This document shows positions 49,284 to 59,875 of a stretch of 64,000 nucleotides of DNA, one piece after another. The stretch's first letter is position 1. Each line of letters begins with the position of its first letter. Location of the stretch: positions 1 through 64,000 of the forward strand of contig JAGEMR010000049.1 in the NCBI GenBank assembly GCA_021030915.1. Reading direction: 5' to 3'. A program made the position numbers and the translations under genes. Under the pieces are notes generated by a model that was not told the DNA's origin, did not search any database, and was given only the letters and a program-made list of their open reading frames with translations. This DNA is from Astrothelium macrocarpum (lineage: Eukaryota > Ascomycota > Dothideomycetes > Trypetheliales > Trypetheliaceae).

Positions 49284-50419
49284 ATGGAAACGTATCCGCC
49301 CTTTCCAGGAGATGTCCCAGTCATTACGCTCCCTAGGCTCTCGTACGCTAAGCTACTCCAAAAAGACCCACTCGAATCCCAAGCTCTTTTCGACGCCTCT
49401 TCAGACCAGGGCTTTTTTCAGCTGGATCTCCAAGATACTTCTGATGGAAATGAGCTCTTGAGTGACGTACGGAAAGCTTTCGAAGTTGGTAGATCATTCT
49501 TTGGACTCACAGAGGATGAAAAAAAGCTCTTTAAAGTTAATAGTAGTAATATCGGGTACAGTTTTAGGAAGCATGATTCCTACGTTCACTGACAGCATCA
49601 AGGTACAAGCCAATCGGCGTAATGACATTGGCCGATGGAAATCGCGATCTGACCGAAATATGCGCAGTCGGAAGAGATTCAATCCTCGATCCGGATTTTG
49701 CTCCCATACCAAGAGTCTTCGTCGACGAACGACCTTTCCTGACTTCTCTGATACAAAGACTTCACCCTATTGCAGTGCTAATTCTTTCGAACATAGCACA
49801 AAATCTTGATGTTCCTTTCGAGAAATTGGAATCCTTACACAGTTCATCTTTGCCATCAGCCACAGTTCTAAGGTTTCTGCATAATCCACCGCAATCAATT
49901 GCGGAGGGGGCTCGCGCACGTCAGGCTTCTCTTCTAGGCCATACTGACAGTGGTAGCATTACCATATTATTCCCAACGGTTGGAGGCCTCCAGATCCTAC
50001 CGCCGGATATGGAAGAAAAGGAGGAGAACTGGAGGTGGGTTCGGCCTGAGCCAGGCTGTGCCATTGTCAACATCGGAGATCCACTTGTGCAATGGACCGG
50101 CGGCCTTTTGCGCTCAGCATATCACAGAGTATTGTTTGCACCGGGCTTACAATCAGCTTGCGAGCGCTATTCATTTGGTTACTTCCTTAAACCTGCTGAC
50201 GAGGCTTCGATGAAACGTTTGCTTGGCGGGACGGTCATACCAGAGCCAACTGAAGAAGAAGCCAAGGAGGAGGAGCACATGGCTGATTATGATCACTGGC
50301 ACCGTAACAAGACCAAATTTACTATGGAGGGTTTGAATCAGGTCAAATCTAGAGGAGGATTGAGAAAGAAGCATTTGGGCTCCTCTTTCCCCAAATTCAT
50401 CACAACTCGGGCGGGTTAG
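49284..50419 (+). CDS. 2-oxoglutarate/Fe(II) dioxygenase, isopenicillin-N-synthase-like
   Basis: Exons 49284-49555 and 49603-50419 join in phase across a 47-bp intron, giving SNIGYKPIG; 362 residues. The iron-binding triad is His-x-Asp in LLGHTDSGS and the distal His in SAYHRV; the 2-oxoglutarate-binding RxS is in RYSFGYFL. The N-terminal DIOX_N-like region (FPGDVPVITLPRL, then SDQGFFQLDL, then SFFGLTEDEKKLF) is typical of the plant/fungal 2OGD class. These enzymes hydroxylate, desaturate or cyclise small molecules; within this cluster it is a likely tailoring oxidase. The frame is open upstream, but METYPPFPGD fits the family start. Confidence 0.92.
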
Positions 50420-51168
50420 GCTCAGCAGCAAATCCTGTTGATGTTTCTGTATTACCCCGATCAAGTGAATCATGGATATGTCCAGAACCGATTTTTGACC
50501 TGCTTTTTGGAGACAGACATAATAGATAGCTGTGGTCTGACATTTGTGCCACGTCGTTTCAGAACATGCAGCGGATTTCTAGCGTGGTAGATATATCAAA
50601 CCTTGAGCTATAGTGTATTGAAGTCAGCATACGCACGATTTGCCACCTGCGGCCCTTACCGGTGCAAAGCGAAATTAGGTCGCTCATTATGCATGACGTC
50701 CTTCGAGCGGTGCAACCCAGTTCAGGCCATCTCGGAGATGCTCAGAAGTAGTCACTGATCCGATGTAGCATAGGGTAATGTTGTCACGCGTGTAATAATA
50801 GTCTTATTGCTTGCATCATTCGGGCTGTAGATAGTAAACCCAATTCCTGGCAACCTCACTGATCGGCTAAGCCTGAATGCGAAGGTCGAGACGATAACAA
50901 ATGCGGTGCTCCAGGGGTAACTCCAGCTTCGTGCATTCGCCTTCAAAGAGAGCTCCTTTAGGAAGGTCACGATGTCGTTATGATGGAATGAGAGTATCTG
51001 ATAGCTGTAGACGAGCTAAAACTCATTAGCATGGACACATCGATAAATATGGTTCTGGGATAAGTTGTCTCGTCCTTGACCCTACAAATCTTCTGTTGTA
51101 CATCTCTCCTCCGCGAAGACGTCATCCTACTTACGACCTCCAAATCTCATGCATTGCATCCAGCAGCG
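50420..51168. other. Intergenic between two plus-strand genes
   Basis: About 750 bp with only short chance frames. The right end holds the promoter of the SnoaL-like gene. Confidence 0.4.
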
Positions 51169-51835
51169 ATGCGCTTCCCACTGGTCTGCCTCTTGTTTCA
51201 AATCTCTTCTGAACTTGTCGCTGCTCTCCCCAATCTTGACATTTCCGATGGCCCGATTACGTCAATAAAGCAAACCATCAATCTATTTCCAATCCTTGTC
51301 GATTCACATACATACAACGAGTTTGAACGTGTCTTCACGGAAAACGCAACGGCCAATCTGAAGCCGCCAGGAGGGGCAATTTATCGTGGGGTTTCCCAAA
51401 TTAGGGAGGGGATTGGCGGCTCGTTAGCCAACGTCACTAGCCAGCATGGTTTCACTTCTCAATATGTCAACCTAATTTCTGAAAACACAGCGAACGCCAC
51501 AACATACCTTTTTGCCAACTTTTTCGGGAGGGGAGCGCAGCAAGGGCAAATCTTTACGTTCTACGGCTCGTAAGTGAGGTCATGAGATCAGAGAGGTTCT
51601 GAACATACAAACTTACATGTAATGGAGATATTATACTGAGCTTTCTCTGAAACCAGATGGTTGGAGGATCAATTACATGCTTCTGAACTCTGTGGTAAGC
51701 TTTGGCTTTGTGAACTGCTCTCATGAATAGTTTTGACGTACTTATTAGGGCCAAGTTGGGAACGAGTCTATCGTGTTTCCATCGCTACCGAAGCGCTCGC
51801 TTCCACCAAAAGCGAGCTTTTGCGAGCAAATATAA
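51169..51835 (+). CDS. Secreted SnoaL-like (NTF2-fold) protein
   Basis: Exons 51169-51569, 51628-51694 and 51749-51835 join in phase to 184 residues. A signal peptide is evident (MRFPLVCLLFQISSELVAAL). The body matches fungal SnoaL-like domain proteins: INLFPILVDSHTYNEFERVF, a central YRGVSQIREGIG, an ANATTYLFANFFGRG strand, then YTELSLKPDGWRI and the closing GQVGNESIVF. SnoaL-like folds include aldol cyclases and hydratases, but many secreted fungal members have no known reaction. Several N-x-S/T sites are present. The position between the oxygenase and the MFS pump suggests but does not prove cluster membership. Confidence 0.82.
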
Positions 51836-52365
51836 GCTACAAGGACCCGATATCTATGAGGACGGTGACTAACAACGCCATGACCATGTGCCAAGTGTGT
51901 GATGTCAAATTCATTGAATTGTTACTTGTTAGAACCAGGAACTGAAGTACAAAGGAGCAGATGATAAGCTGTCGCACGCTAGCTCACTAGCGCTCTTATG
52001 TAATCATTATCAGATGCACCTTCCAATGAACACCATGCCAGCAATATTCTTTGCAAAGACTTTTTCCCAGCAAAGCTTGAACAAAATGCGTGTTTCATGA
52101 CATCAATCCCAAGTCTCTCGCGAACTGGCCAATTCATCATTTAATGCAAAAAGTCGACTCACACATGAACTTATGGACGATGATTTGTTCAAAGTGAGTA
52201 CAAGAGAACTATAAACCCATCTCACACCAAAACTTCGTCAGACACTCATTCATTGCCAAAGCCATGTATACGAGTCTAGATGATAATAGGAAAGCTCAGC
52301 ATCCAGTATCTTCGCCGACTGATTGCTGGGATTATATGAGTCTCACCGAGTTCGGAGATTGGCTG
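51836..52365. other. Intergenic, convergent ends
   Basis: About 530 bp with no gene seen. Confidence 0.4.
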
Positions 52366-53921
52366 TCATAGCTTTGGCAAGAACTTGGGATTGCTCCGAA
52401 TGCGCTCTCCATACTTCGAAAGTAAGAGTGAGAGGGGAGCGAAAACAACAGCTAGCAAGCCTAGCAGAGAGTTGCCCCAGCCAAGACCCAGCTTAGCATA
52501 GAGAGCTGGCCCAGCTAATGGTATCACAGTACCAAATATCGATCGGACTACTGTACTAGCAGCTATAGCACTAGCTGAGTATAGTGTATAGGCATCGACA
52601 AGGTATAATTGGGCGGGCAGGAAAACGGCCATTATACCAATTCCACAAAAGCTGGTGCCGATGATTGGGACGATCCAGTGAGTATGATATTCGGCTGTCC
52701 AGCCATACCAGAACAGACCAACAGGGAGCAAGAATGATCCAACGATTAAAGGAGCCAAGCGATCCTCGGGCTTGGAAACGCCAGTCTTAGCTTTCCGATT
52801 TTGAACATGTCTATCAGCGAAGAGCGCGAGATAAGCCTGGCTGACGAAGAACCCTACTCCAAGACCTAGATATACAAGACCTGCTTGACCACTGTTGAAC
52901 CCGTATCTACCTTCAAAGACCCCTGTGAAGGTAGTGAATAGAAGATACAGATAACTGTAGACGATGGAGACGTAAAGTGAGATGAGCATGACAATAGGCG
53001 ATCCCAATAGAAATTTCGTCGGTCGAACTATCGAAAGCCAAAAAAGTTTTCCAGGTGTTTTCCCCTGATCGTATTTGGATTTAAGGCTCGTATTTCCAGT
53101 CTCTTTTCTCAGTTTCCGTGTCTTCCGCTCCAGAAGTCGAGGAGCAAAGGTCTCTCTCAGACATGCAATGCCAGCCAAAGTGCAAACCCCAGCAATCACT
53201 GCTACAATCCAGAATGTCCAACGCCATGTTTTGTAGAGTGTCAAATAGCCGCCAGCTACTGGTCCAATCACAGGACCCTTTTAAAGATCAGCGCATTTAC
53301 GAAAATGCTGACTGACGATGCATCCTCACTCACCAGCAGCGGACCGATTGTCCAAATCGAAAGGGCAGTACCCCTCTTTTCTTGAACAATAAGATCGGCA
53401 ACAAAGCCACCTCCAAGGGTAACTGGAATTGCGCAAGCGAGGCCCATGATCAAACGGAATACCAACAACATCCCAATGTCAACGGCGATAGCGCAAAATA
53501 TAGATGCTAGCAAGAACACGACGTTCGCGACGTGAAAGACACCACTTCTGCCATAAAGTTCGCTCAACGGGGAAAGAAAGAGCGGACCTATCGCCAAACC
53601 AATGATATAAATAGAGACCAAAAGAGAACCAGTCGCAGGTTCTGTGGTATTGAAGCTTTTCATAGCCTGCGGTATACCAGGAGCAAAGATAGTAGAAGCC
53701 ATGGAAACATTGAAGGTAGTAGCGGATACCAAACCAATGATAGTCCACTTGCGAGTTGAGGTCCAATTCATGGGGTTTAGAGGATCCTCAGGGCCATCCC
53801 AATCGATGTTGTTTGAGTCGGTTTGGATCGACGAAGATTCTTGCACATGGCATGTTCCTTTTTCTGTGTCTTTATTAGTATCTTGTGCTCCTGATATTTC
53901 AGTCTGTTCAACGGCATTCAT
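52366..53921 (-). CDS. MFS transporter, DHA1 drug/polyamine-exporter type
   Basis: Exon 1 (53921-53334) and exon 2 (53277-52366) join in phase at LLGPVIGPVAGGY, motif C of DHA1 exporters; 499 residues. The N-terminus is polar and acidic and includes the typical DGPEDPLNPMNW entry before helix 1. Motif A-like LSPLSELYGRSGVF follows helix 2. Twelve membrane segments are predicted by eye, with a long cytosolic loop after helix 6 (about 50 residues). Homologues include fungal TPO/FLU1-type and cluster-encoded toxin exporters. It is the most likely efflux pump for the product of the adjacent NRPS-like cluster. Confidence 0.92.
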
Positions 53922-54462
53922 GGCGCAGTATTCGAGGAAGTAAACATAGACACAACGTGAAGTTGAGAATAGAAGTGAAAGGAAAGGAGCACAGATAGCC
54001 TCCGATACGTGGTTGTATTTTGTACCGGCATTGATGACTCGAACAGAACTGGCAAGTCAAATATGGCGCCAGTCATCGCTGACGGAAAAATAGTTCCGTT
54101 TAGCCATTGATAAGGTAAGTCATATACGTATTCTATCAGGTCCACAAAGCTTATCTAAACTCAATATTGGTACCATACCCGGTACCTCTCCACAACGAAG
54201 CGGTAGAATCAACTGTAATGAGGTCCGCCCATGGACCTTTATTGAACCCTTAGAAGCCGTTCCAGCCTCTCAGCCTAAACCTGAGGCTTCTTAGCCTTCA
54301 AAGATTTTGACTATTTTAGGAATAGAAAGGGTAAATGAAGGCCGTTCACTTGCCTAAAACTTGGATTATTCCATCTTGAAACTGATAGGCTTCCTGTTCC
54401 AACTCACCATTTGCTCGGTGTTCATTTCTCAAACAATTTAACACGGGGATACAAATAAGCCA
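53922..54462. other. Intergenic, nothing recognised
   Basis: About 540 bp between the transporter start and the end of a pseudogene. Confidence 0.4.
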
Positions 54463-55929
54463 TCAAAGCTTGCAAAATACTAGAAATCGTTTCCAAAATC
54501 GCCTACTTTGAGATCGTTTTTCTTTTCCATTCTCATTCAGTTCGGAGCCATCTTCTTGCCTTGTTGTCGTGAGCGTCTTTGCCAGAAGGAGCACCTCCTC
54601 CCAGTCCTTTTGATTGTCGCCCAGCAGCTCCAGTGCGTCCTGAGGTCTGGCACCTTGTTCGAGACAAATCTTGAAGATGTTCGCATAAAGACTGATTGCA
54701 ACTTCCTTTGGAATGCATTCCTTGTTCTCCTGCTTTGGGAAAATTAGTGATGACCAAAAAATTCTGTCATCCAATGTGGCTTCGTATTTATCTCCATCGT
54801 AGAGCGCGGTCCCTAAGTTTTAGCCTTTCTTCCGCAACTTTCCCACATCGTGATGCTATGTACTCAATTCTTTGGTGCTTAAAGGTCGAGACCGAAGGCT
54901 GTGCAACATCACGTAGTACGCGACGCCGTATACTCTCATTCATAATTCGAACATTACGGCTTTTCCAGTGATCCAGTACAACTTGTCTTCATTCCGCAAC
55001 CAGTCGGAAAATACGCAAAACTTCTTATCCATCATCAAGGTACGATTGAACATCCCTTCAAGTGTTTTTCTTTTGTGTGATTCGGGGATTCGCTACTGAC
55101 GATCTGATTATTTTTTGAAATTCCAGCAGCATCCAAATGGATCTTGTTATTTTTTCATTCTCGGCTTCGTTGGCTTGTTCGACCATCTTGGATCTGCTTG
55201 GTTGCAGGGATTGTCTCTCTTGACTGCCGCTATTGAAGATTGCTTCAATGATTGTTGACTGCCATCGAATTCCTTTATGTTTTAGGATGAGAGTGTCGAC
55301 CTGCTTTGCTGCCATTCCCACGCTCAATGGAGGAGCCTTCTCGACTTTGCCACAAAGACGTGATTGCTCGTTGTGCAGACTGAGAATTTTCTCTCTACCA
55401 AGAAATGAACAACCTCGATATTCGAGCCCGACACCGGAAGTCACTACCGTATGGATACCAGGAGGTGCATCGATTTTTGCTGTCCAAAGGCAATGAGCCG
55501 AGTCTCCAACGCTTTAAGCTCTGACTGTGCCCGCTGACTTCGCACATATTGCTCGAGACTACCTCACTCGCGATGGTGATCTTTTGGATCTACTTTAAGC
55601 TTAGCTGGCCTCATGATAATGACCTCGGTAACAAAATTGCATTCGGTCGATAGTTCTGCTGAGTCAGATTCTATGACACTTGCATTGCGCTTTCTACGCT
55701 GGTCTTGTGTTGAAGGAATGCAGGATCCGTTTAAACGCTTTATTCCTTGTGTAGAGCTAATGTGCGCAAGAGCCCGCTGTTGGTCGGTCGCTTCCACGGC
55801 GGTTTTATAAAGCTCACTGCTTCTAGTGACGATCTTCCGCGTGAAATCCACGAAATGAAACGCACTTGCAGTGACACCACAGGCAAAAAGAGGTCCATTT
55901 GGATAAAACTTGATTAAAAATGAGTCCAA
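54463..55929 (-). pseudogene. Decayed NACHT/STAND gene, Walker A deleted
   Basis: The minus strand retains pieces of a STAND protein. At 55929-55564 lies the helical N-terminal domain (CGVTASAFHFVDFTRKIV and a SSELYK motif), then near 55550-55450 a coiled-coil-like exon (SELKALETRLIAFGQQ). At about 55010-54940 the entry to the NACHT domain reads SDWLRNEDKLYWITGK. It then runs directly into AVMFEL and a stop, where an intact protein has PGSGKST. Beyond that, a C-terminal-like segment continues with a one-base shift near 54800 into a 103-codon tail ending at 54463. No start ATG was found. The intact gene at 17607 has the matching DWLHGDQQLYWITGK. I read this as an internally deleted relative; exact exon borders are uncertain. 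Confidence 0.65.
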
Positions 55930-56897
55930 CTCTGCCTCTCTGTCTTCTCAAGATCACCAGTGACGGTGCTAAAAGATTCTCGTCTAGCAGGATCTCGGCA
56001 TTACGAAGGCGGTGAAGCCCACTATCAGGAACAGGCAATTGCGGTGAACCAGTCGATTGTGTTCCGACCAAGCACGAAGGGCGCAAGGGGAACCTAAGCC
56101 CTACTTCCGGGGGATGCATATAAGCCCACCTTCCTGCTCCACCATCCAGGAAATGCCGATGACAGTTCACGAGACTAACAAACAGCTGAGTTATTGACGC
56201 GTAACTCGCTGTTTGGTCAGCTATTGAATTAAGTGCTTCATTTGCTATTTAGTCAACTACTTAACTGGTTGCTCAAATCGCTGTTCAGTCAGCTATTTAG
56301 ACAGCTGCTTAGCCAGCTGCTTAGATAGTCGCTCAACCAGCTATGGTAACAAGCTGCTTAGAGAGCTACTCGACTAGTTATTTAAATAGTCTTGAAATTG
56401 ATTATTGAATTGCCTATTTAATTTGCATTTTAATTGTCTAATGTAAAGGTGGGAGTTTGGGGGAGGGGGGCAAAGCGGATCCTCAAAGCTGCACGTCATT
56501 CGCGTTCGCCAATTACCCTCCTTCTGCCAAGTGATTCACAGCTGTTTCTACCACACCTATCATTACTCCATACCATCCACGCACCGGGAAGAAAGATTGC
56601 ACGCCTTATCTTGCGCCTCGTTCGATGTTTAGCGTCAATTGCCGCATGATATGACATCAGAAAATAGTGGTAATACCGACCACAAGTTTTGTCACCACCA
56701 ATACGGCAGCAACTTTTTACACAACAAGCTCTCGATCATAGGTCACAAGGACTACTAATTTGCCGTGAAAGATTCTTGGGAGTAGTCAGCAATCGCGCGC
56801 CTGTAGGTGGAATATAGTCTCCTTGCTGCTGGGAAATGTGCGTTAAAGCATCACACAAAGGGCCATTCCGCAGCACCTAGCCGAAACCTTTGCAACC
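55930..56897. other. Intergenic with degenerate short-unit repeat
   Basis: About 970 bp. At roughly 56200-56410 related 10-13 bp words (gctgcttag, agctatttag, cagctgctta) recur in imperfect tandem order and resemble an eroded minisatellite. No coding region is supported. Confidence 0.5.
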
Positions 56898-57913
56898 ATG
56901 TCGTCGGGTCATTCACGTCATGTTTCACCGAACAAACGCTCCTCGCCTACGCTGAATCATCCCACCTCAACGTCCCACGAGACGCATACCAGAGGGCAAC
57001 AGCAAGGTACCGGACTGATAGGCAGAGTAACAGGGTTCCTGCGACGCTTGTTTGTTTCCCATGGTTCGGAACCCGAGGAAGATCAGCAGCTCGTTTATGT
57101 TGCACTGGAGAGATTCAACGAGACGGACTCAAGACGTATCTACAAGAGCGCGGTAGCACGAGTCGACCCGTGCTGCGATTACGAGCTTTTGGTCCGTAGG
57201 GACATTGCAGACGATCTCAATCTTCCTCCAAACAGCGAGTTGGCCACACACCTGGGAGATAATCCGGATGGAAGCACGTTCACAGCCTTCGCCTGGAAGA
57301 ATCACGAGCTCCGCTGGACCAGGGCCCTGGGGCAAAAGAAACGGCGAAACCCCAAATACGTCTTGCCAGACAAGACAATTCGAAGCAAGGTATCCATTGC
57401 AGAGCGCCTGGAAGACGATGTAATCATTGGTCTCCCAACAATTAATAAATGGAAACTCGAGAAAAGGTGGCACCGGCCACGTTTCAGTGCTTTAAAGAAG
57501 AGACCGGACCCAGACATGAGTAGGTTGATACTTCATCACCTTCTATTTACGCTTCCAACTAAGCGCATGAAGCAGGCACGGAATCCCGCGAGAAATACAA
57601 TAAATCAAAAGAGTCTTTGACTCAGCAGAGGGAGGACTGGGAGAAACTGGCGGCAGATGAGAAGAGCCAGTCCGCAGCAAAAACAGCGCAACGAGACGCA
57701 GAAGACGCAACGCGAGAAGGCGACACTTCACAACAAGATGCAGAAGACGCAACGCGAGAAAGCGACAAGTCACAACAAGATGTAGAAGACGCAACGCGAG
57801 AAGGCGACACTTCACAACAAGATGCAGAGGACGCAACGCAAGAAAGCGACAAGTCACAACAAGATGTTGAAGACGCAACGCGAGAGAGCGACAACTCACA
57901 ACAAGGCACGTAG
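56898..57913 (+). CDS. Hypothetical protein, retropepsin-like fold plus 14-residue repeats
   Basis: Exons 56898-57519 and 57564-57913 join in phase across a 44-bp intron to 323 residues. The central part (SAVARVDPCCDYELLV, RRDIADDLNL, and DVIIGLPTINKW) has the strand pattern of a retropepsin-like aspartic protease domain. The catalytic D-T/S-G is replaced by DPC, so protease activity is unlikely. The second exon ends with five tandem 14-residue units of the form DATREGDTSQQDAE, alternating EGDTSQQDAE and ESDKSQQDVE versions, encoded by a 42-bp repeat from about 57705 to the stop. The tail is hydrophilic and probably disordered. Function unknown; similar domains in fungi are often derived from retroelements. 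The fold call is by eye only. Confidence 0.6.
57704..57907 (+). repeat. 42-bp coding minisatellite, about five copies
   Basis: Roughly five 42-bp units in frame encode 14 residues each. Two unit types alternate, suggesting that the array grew by duplication of a two-unit (84-bp) block. Confidence 0.85.
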
Positions 57914-59248
57914 TGTGCACACATCGAGCGAAATAGGAGCCTGTCGATACTCGTCCGTCTCACGCCGTCAGGACGTATCACTCTCATCAGTGCTCGTCGG
58001 ACAGCTTTGGCATGCCAATCGCCTAGAATATTTGGTGGCTCCATGTTACGCATTACTTTCTTGTGGAGTTGCTCTTTCTTGGACGGGCCAGTTGACGAAG
58101 TTGCATATCACGGAGTTATGATTACGGATTGATACCTACTTAGATGGATAAGGGCATGGATTGGCATTGCATGAAAGATGAGCGTCTGGCGTAAATGGGG
58201 TTGCGGTAATGGTCACTTCATTTGGTCTATCGAGCATATGCACTGGGTATTCGGCGTTGGTTGGATCCGATCACTTCAGCATCCCTTGGTGGTGGGCATT
58301 TTCCAGCATCTCTTGTTGCTACTCATATGATATACCACGGATTCTTCGAGGCGAGCCGCTCCGTTAGTATACGTTACTGGCACAGGCCAAGCAGCTCATA
58401 TTAAATTTATTGCTACGCTATGCTATGTAAACTTTTTGGATTCTGTTCATTTGAATCCACGCCGTTTTTTTATTCACATTCCATGTCCGTTGTACGCAGT
58501 CTAGGACGCCATCTTTCGTGAACTGGCTTCGCTTGAACTGCGTCAATAGGTGATTCTGCCTTTGAAACATGGTATCTTAGTGAGCTTGCACTGACGGAAA
58601 CTCGATCAATGCCATCCTCGCAAGTCTCCAATTGATTGCCTTTAGATCAAATTCCTGGGTCTGACAAATATATCAAGGCATGAAATATACAGTTTCTGTT
58701 ATCGGGTATTCCTATTAGAAGGATATCTCAGAGACGCCAGAGAGTATCCACTTCCAGTCCATACGATGACGTATCTCTTTTCTCCTGATGTCTCTCTTGC
58801 TCCTGGTGTCTCTCTTTCTCCTGACGTCTCTTTCTTTTGATGTGTTTTTTTTTATGTATTTTTCCCTCCTAATGTGTTTTTTCTCTTGGTGTCCCTTTGC
58901 CTCCTGGTGTCTCCCTCCCTCCTAAAAATCTTCTTTCTCCTAGTATCTCCTTTTCTCTTGATGTTACTTTTCCCTCCAGTGTCAAAAGGGATCATCAAAA
59001 CCTGTGTTTTGATGCTTCAGCATCCATGCGAATCAGAATTTCGAAATGATTACCTTTTAGATTTTGGGCCGCGAATTTGTTAATACATCGGCTTGGGTCC
59101 TTGGGTGAGTCTTTCGAATTCCTCTTGCTTGAAGCAAAGGCCAATAACAAAATCCATCCAGTGAGCTTGACGTAATGCAACCTGTGAGCTTGACATGATT
59201 CACATGAGGGCTCGACATGACTAGCCACTGGATCTGTAAAGCAAATCA
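57914..59248. other. Intergenic with pyrimidine-rich tandem repeat
   Basis: About 1.3 kb with no gene. From about 58768 to 58984 the plus strand is C/T-rich and made of degenerate ~18-20 bp units around ctcctggtgtctctctt. Small frames across it are repeat translations. Confidence 0.6.
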
Positions 59249-59875
59249 TCACCAATCTGCAAGACCAATCTCAACGGCGGACTTCCTGCCAAGAACGATG
59301 TCGAATGGAGCATCGTCAAGCCCAGCGACCAAGAAGCGCGTATGATGAAACTTCTTGGCCTTTTCAATGGCCCATTCCAGCTCAACGTAACCCTGGAAAT
59401 AAACCAATCTTCCATCAAAATTTAAAGGACTGGGCGTTTCTTGTAGAGGTTGCACATCCAGACTTAACACATCTCTGACGATATGGATAGCAACAAAATC
59501 CAGATCCCGATTCTCTCGTGGACTCCAGAGCATAGCTAACCTATATATTGTTCTGCCTGTGCTCTCGTGCGAGCGGACTGCTATTCGTGTAAAGGGTTCT
59601 TCATCAGACAACTGGAACGCGTACATCTGTCACTATCCATGAGTTTATTAGAGGCTGGCAACTTGACGGACCTTGGGTCGCTTGCTCTTTCTTCGTTTGA
59701 AAGGATACGGAAAGAGCCAGGAGCCCTTCAAGCCGCATAGCATGCTCGGCTTTGAAAGACTCAATGAGTTTTCAGGACTCAATGAGTGTTCAGTATCGGC
59801 TTCTCCAAGGACAAAGATAGTATTGAGAGTATCAACCACGTCGAAGATTGCAGTTTGCCAGCTGTTTCTTAACAC
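59249..59875 (-). CDS. Hypothetical protein, retropepsin-like remnant
   Basis: The frame 59626-59249 encodes 125 residues ending with AGLDDAPFDIVLGRKSAVEIGL, which resembles the second half of a retropepsin-like domain (hydrophobic-hydrophobic-Gly-Arg after the last strands). An upstream frame (from 59875) can be joined in phase at RPK/MYAFQLSDEE across a possible 46-bp intron (GTCCGT...ACAG, a weak donor). The true start is not resolved. The gene lies 1.3 kb from another protein with a related fold at 56898 on the opposite strand. Function unknown. Confidence 0.4.
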
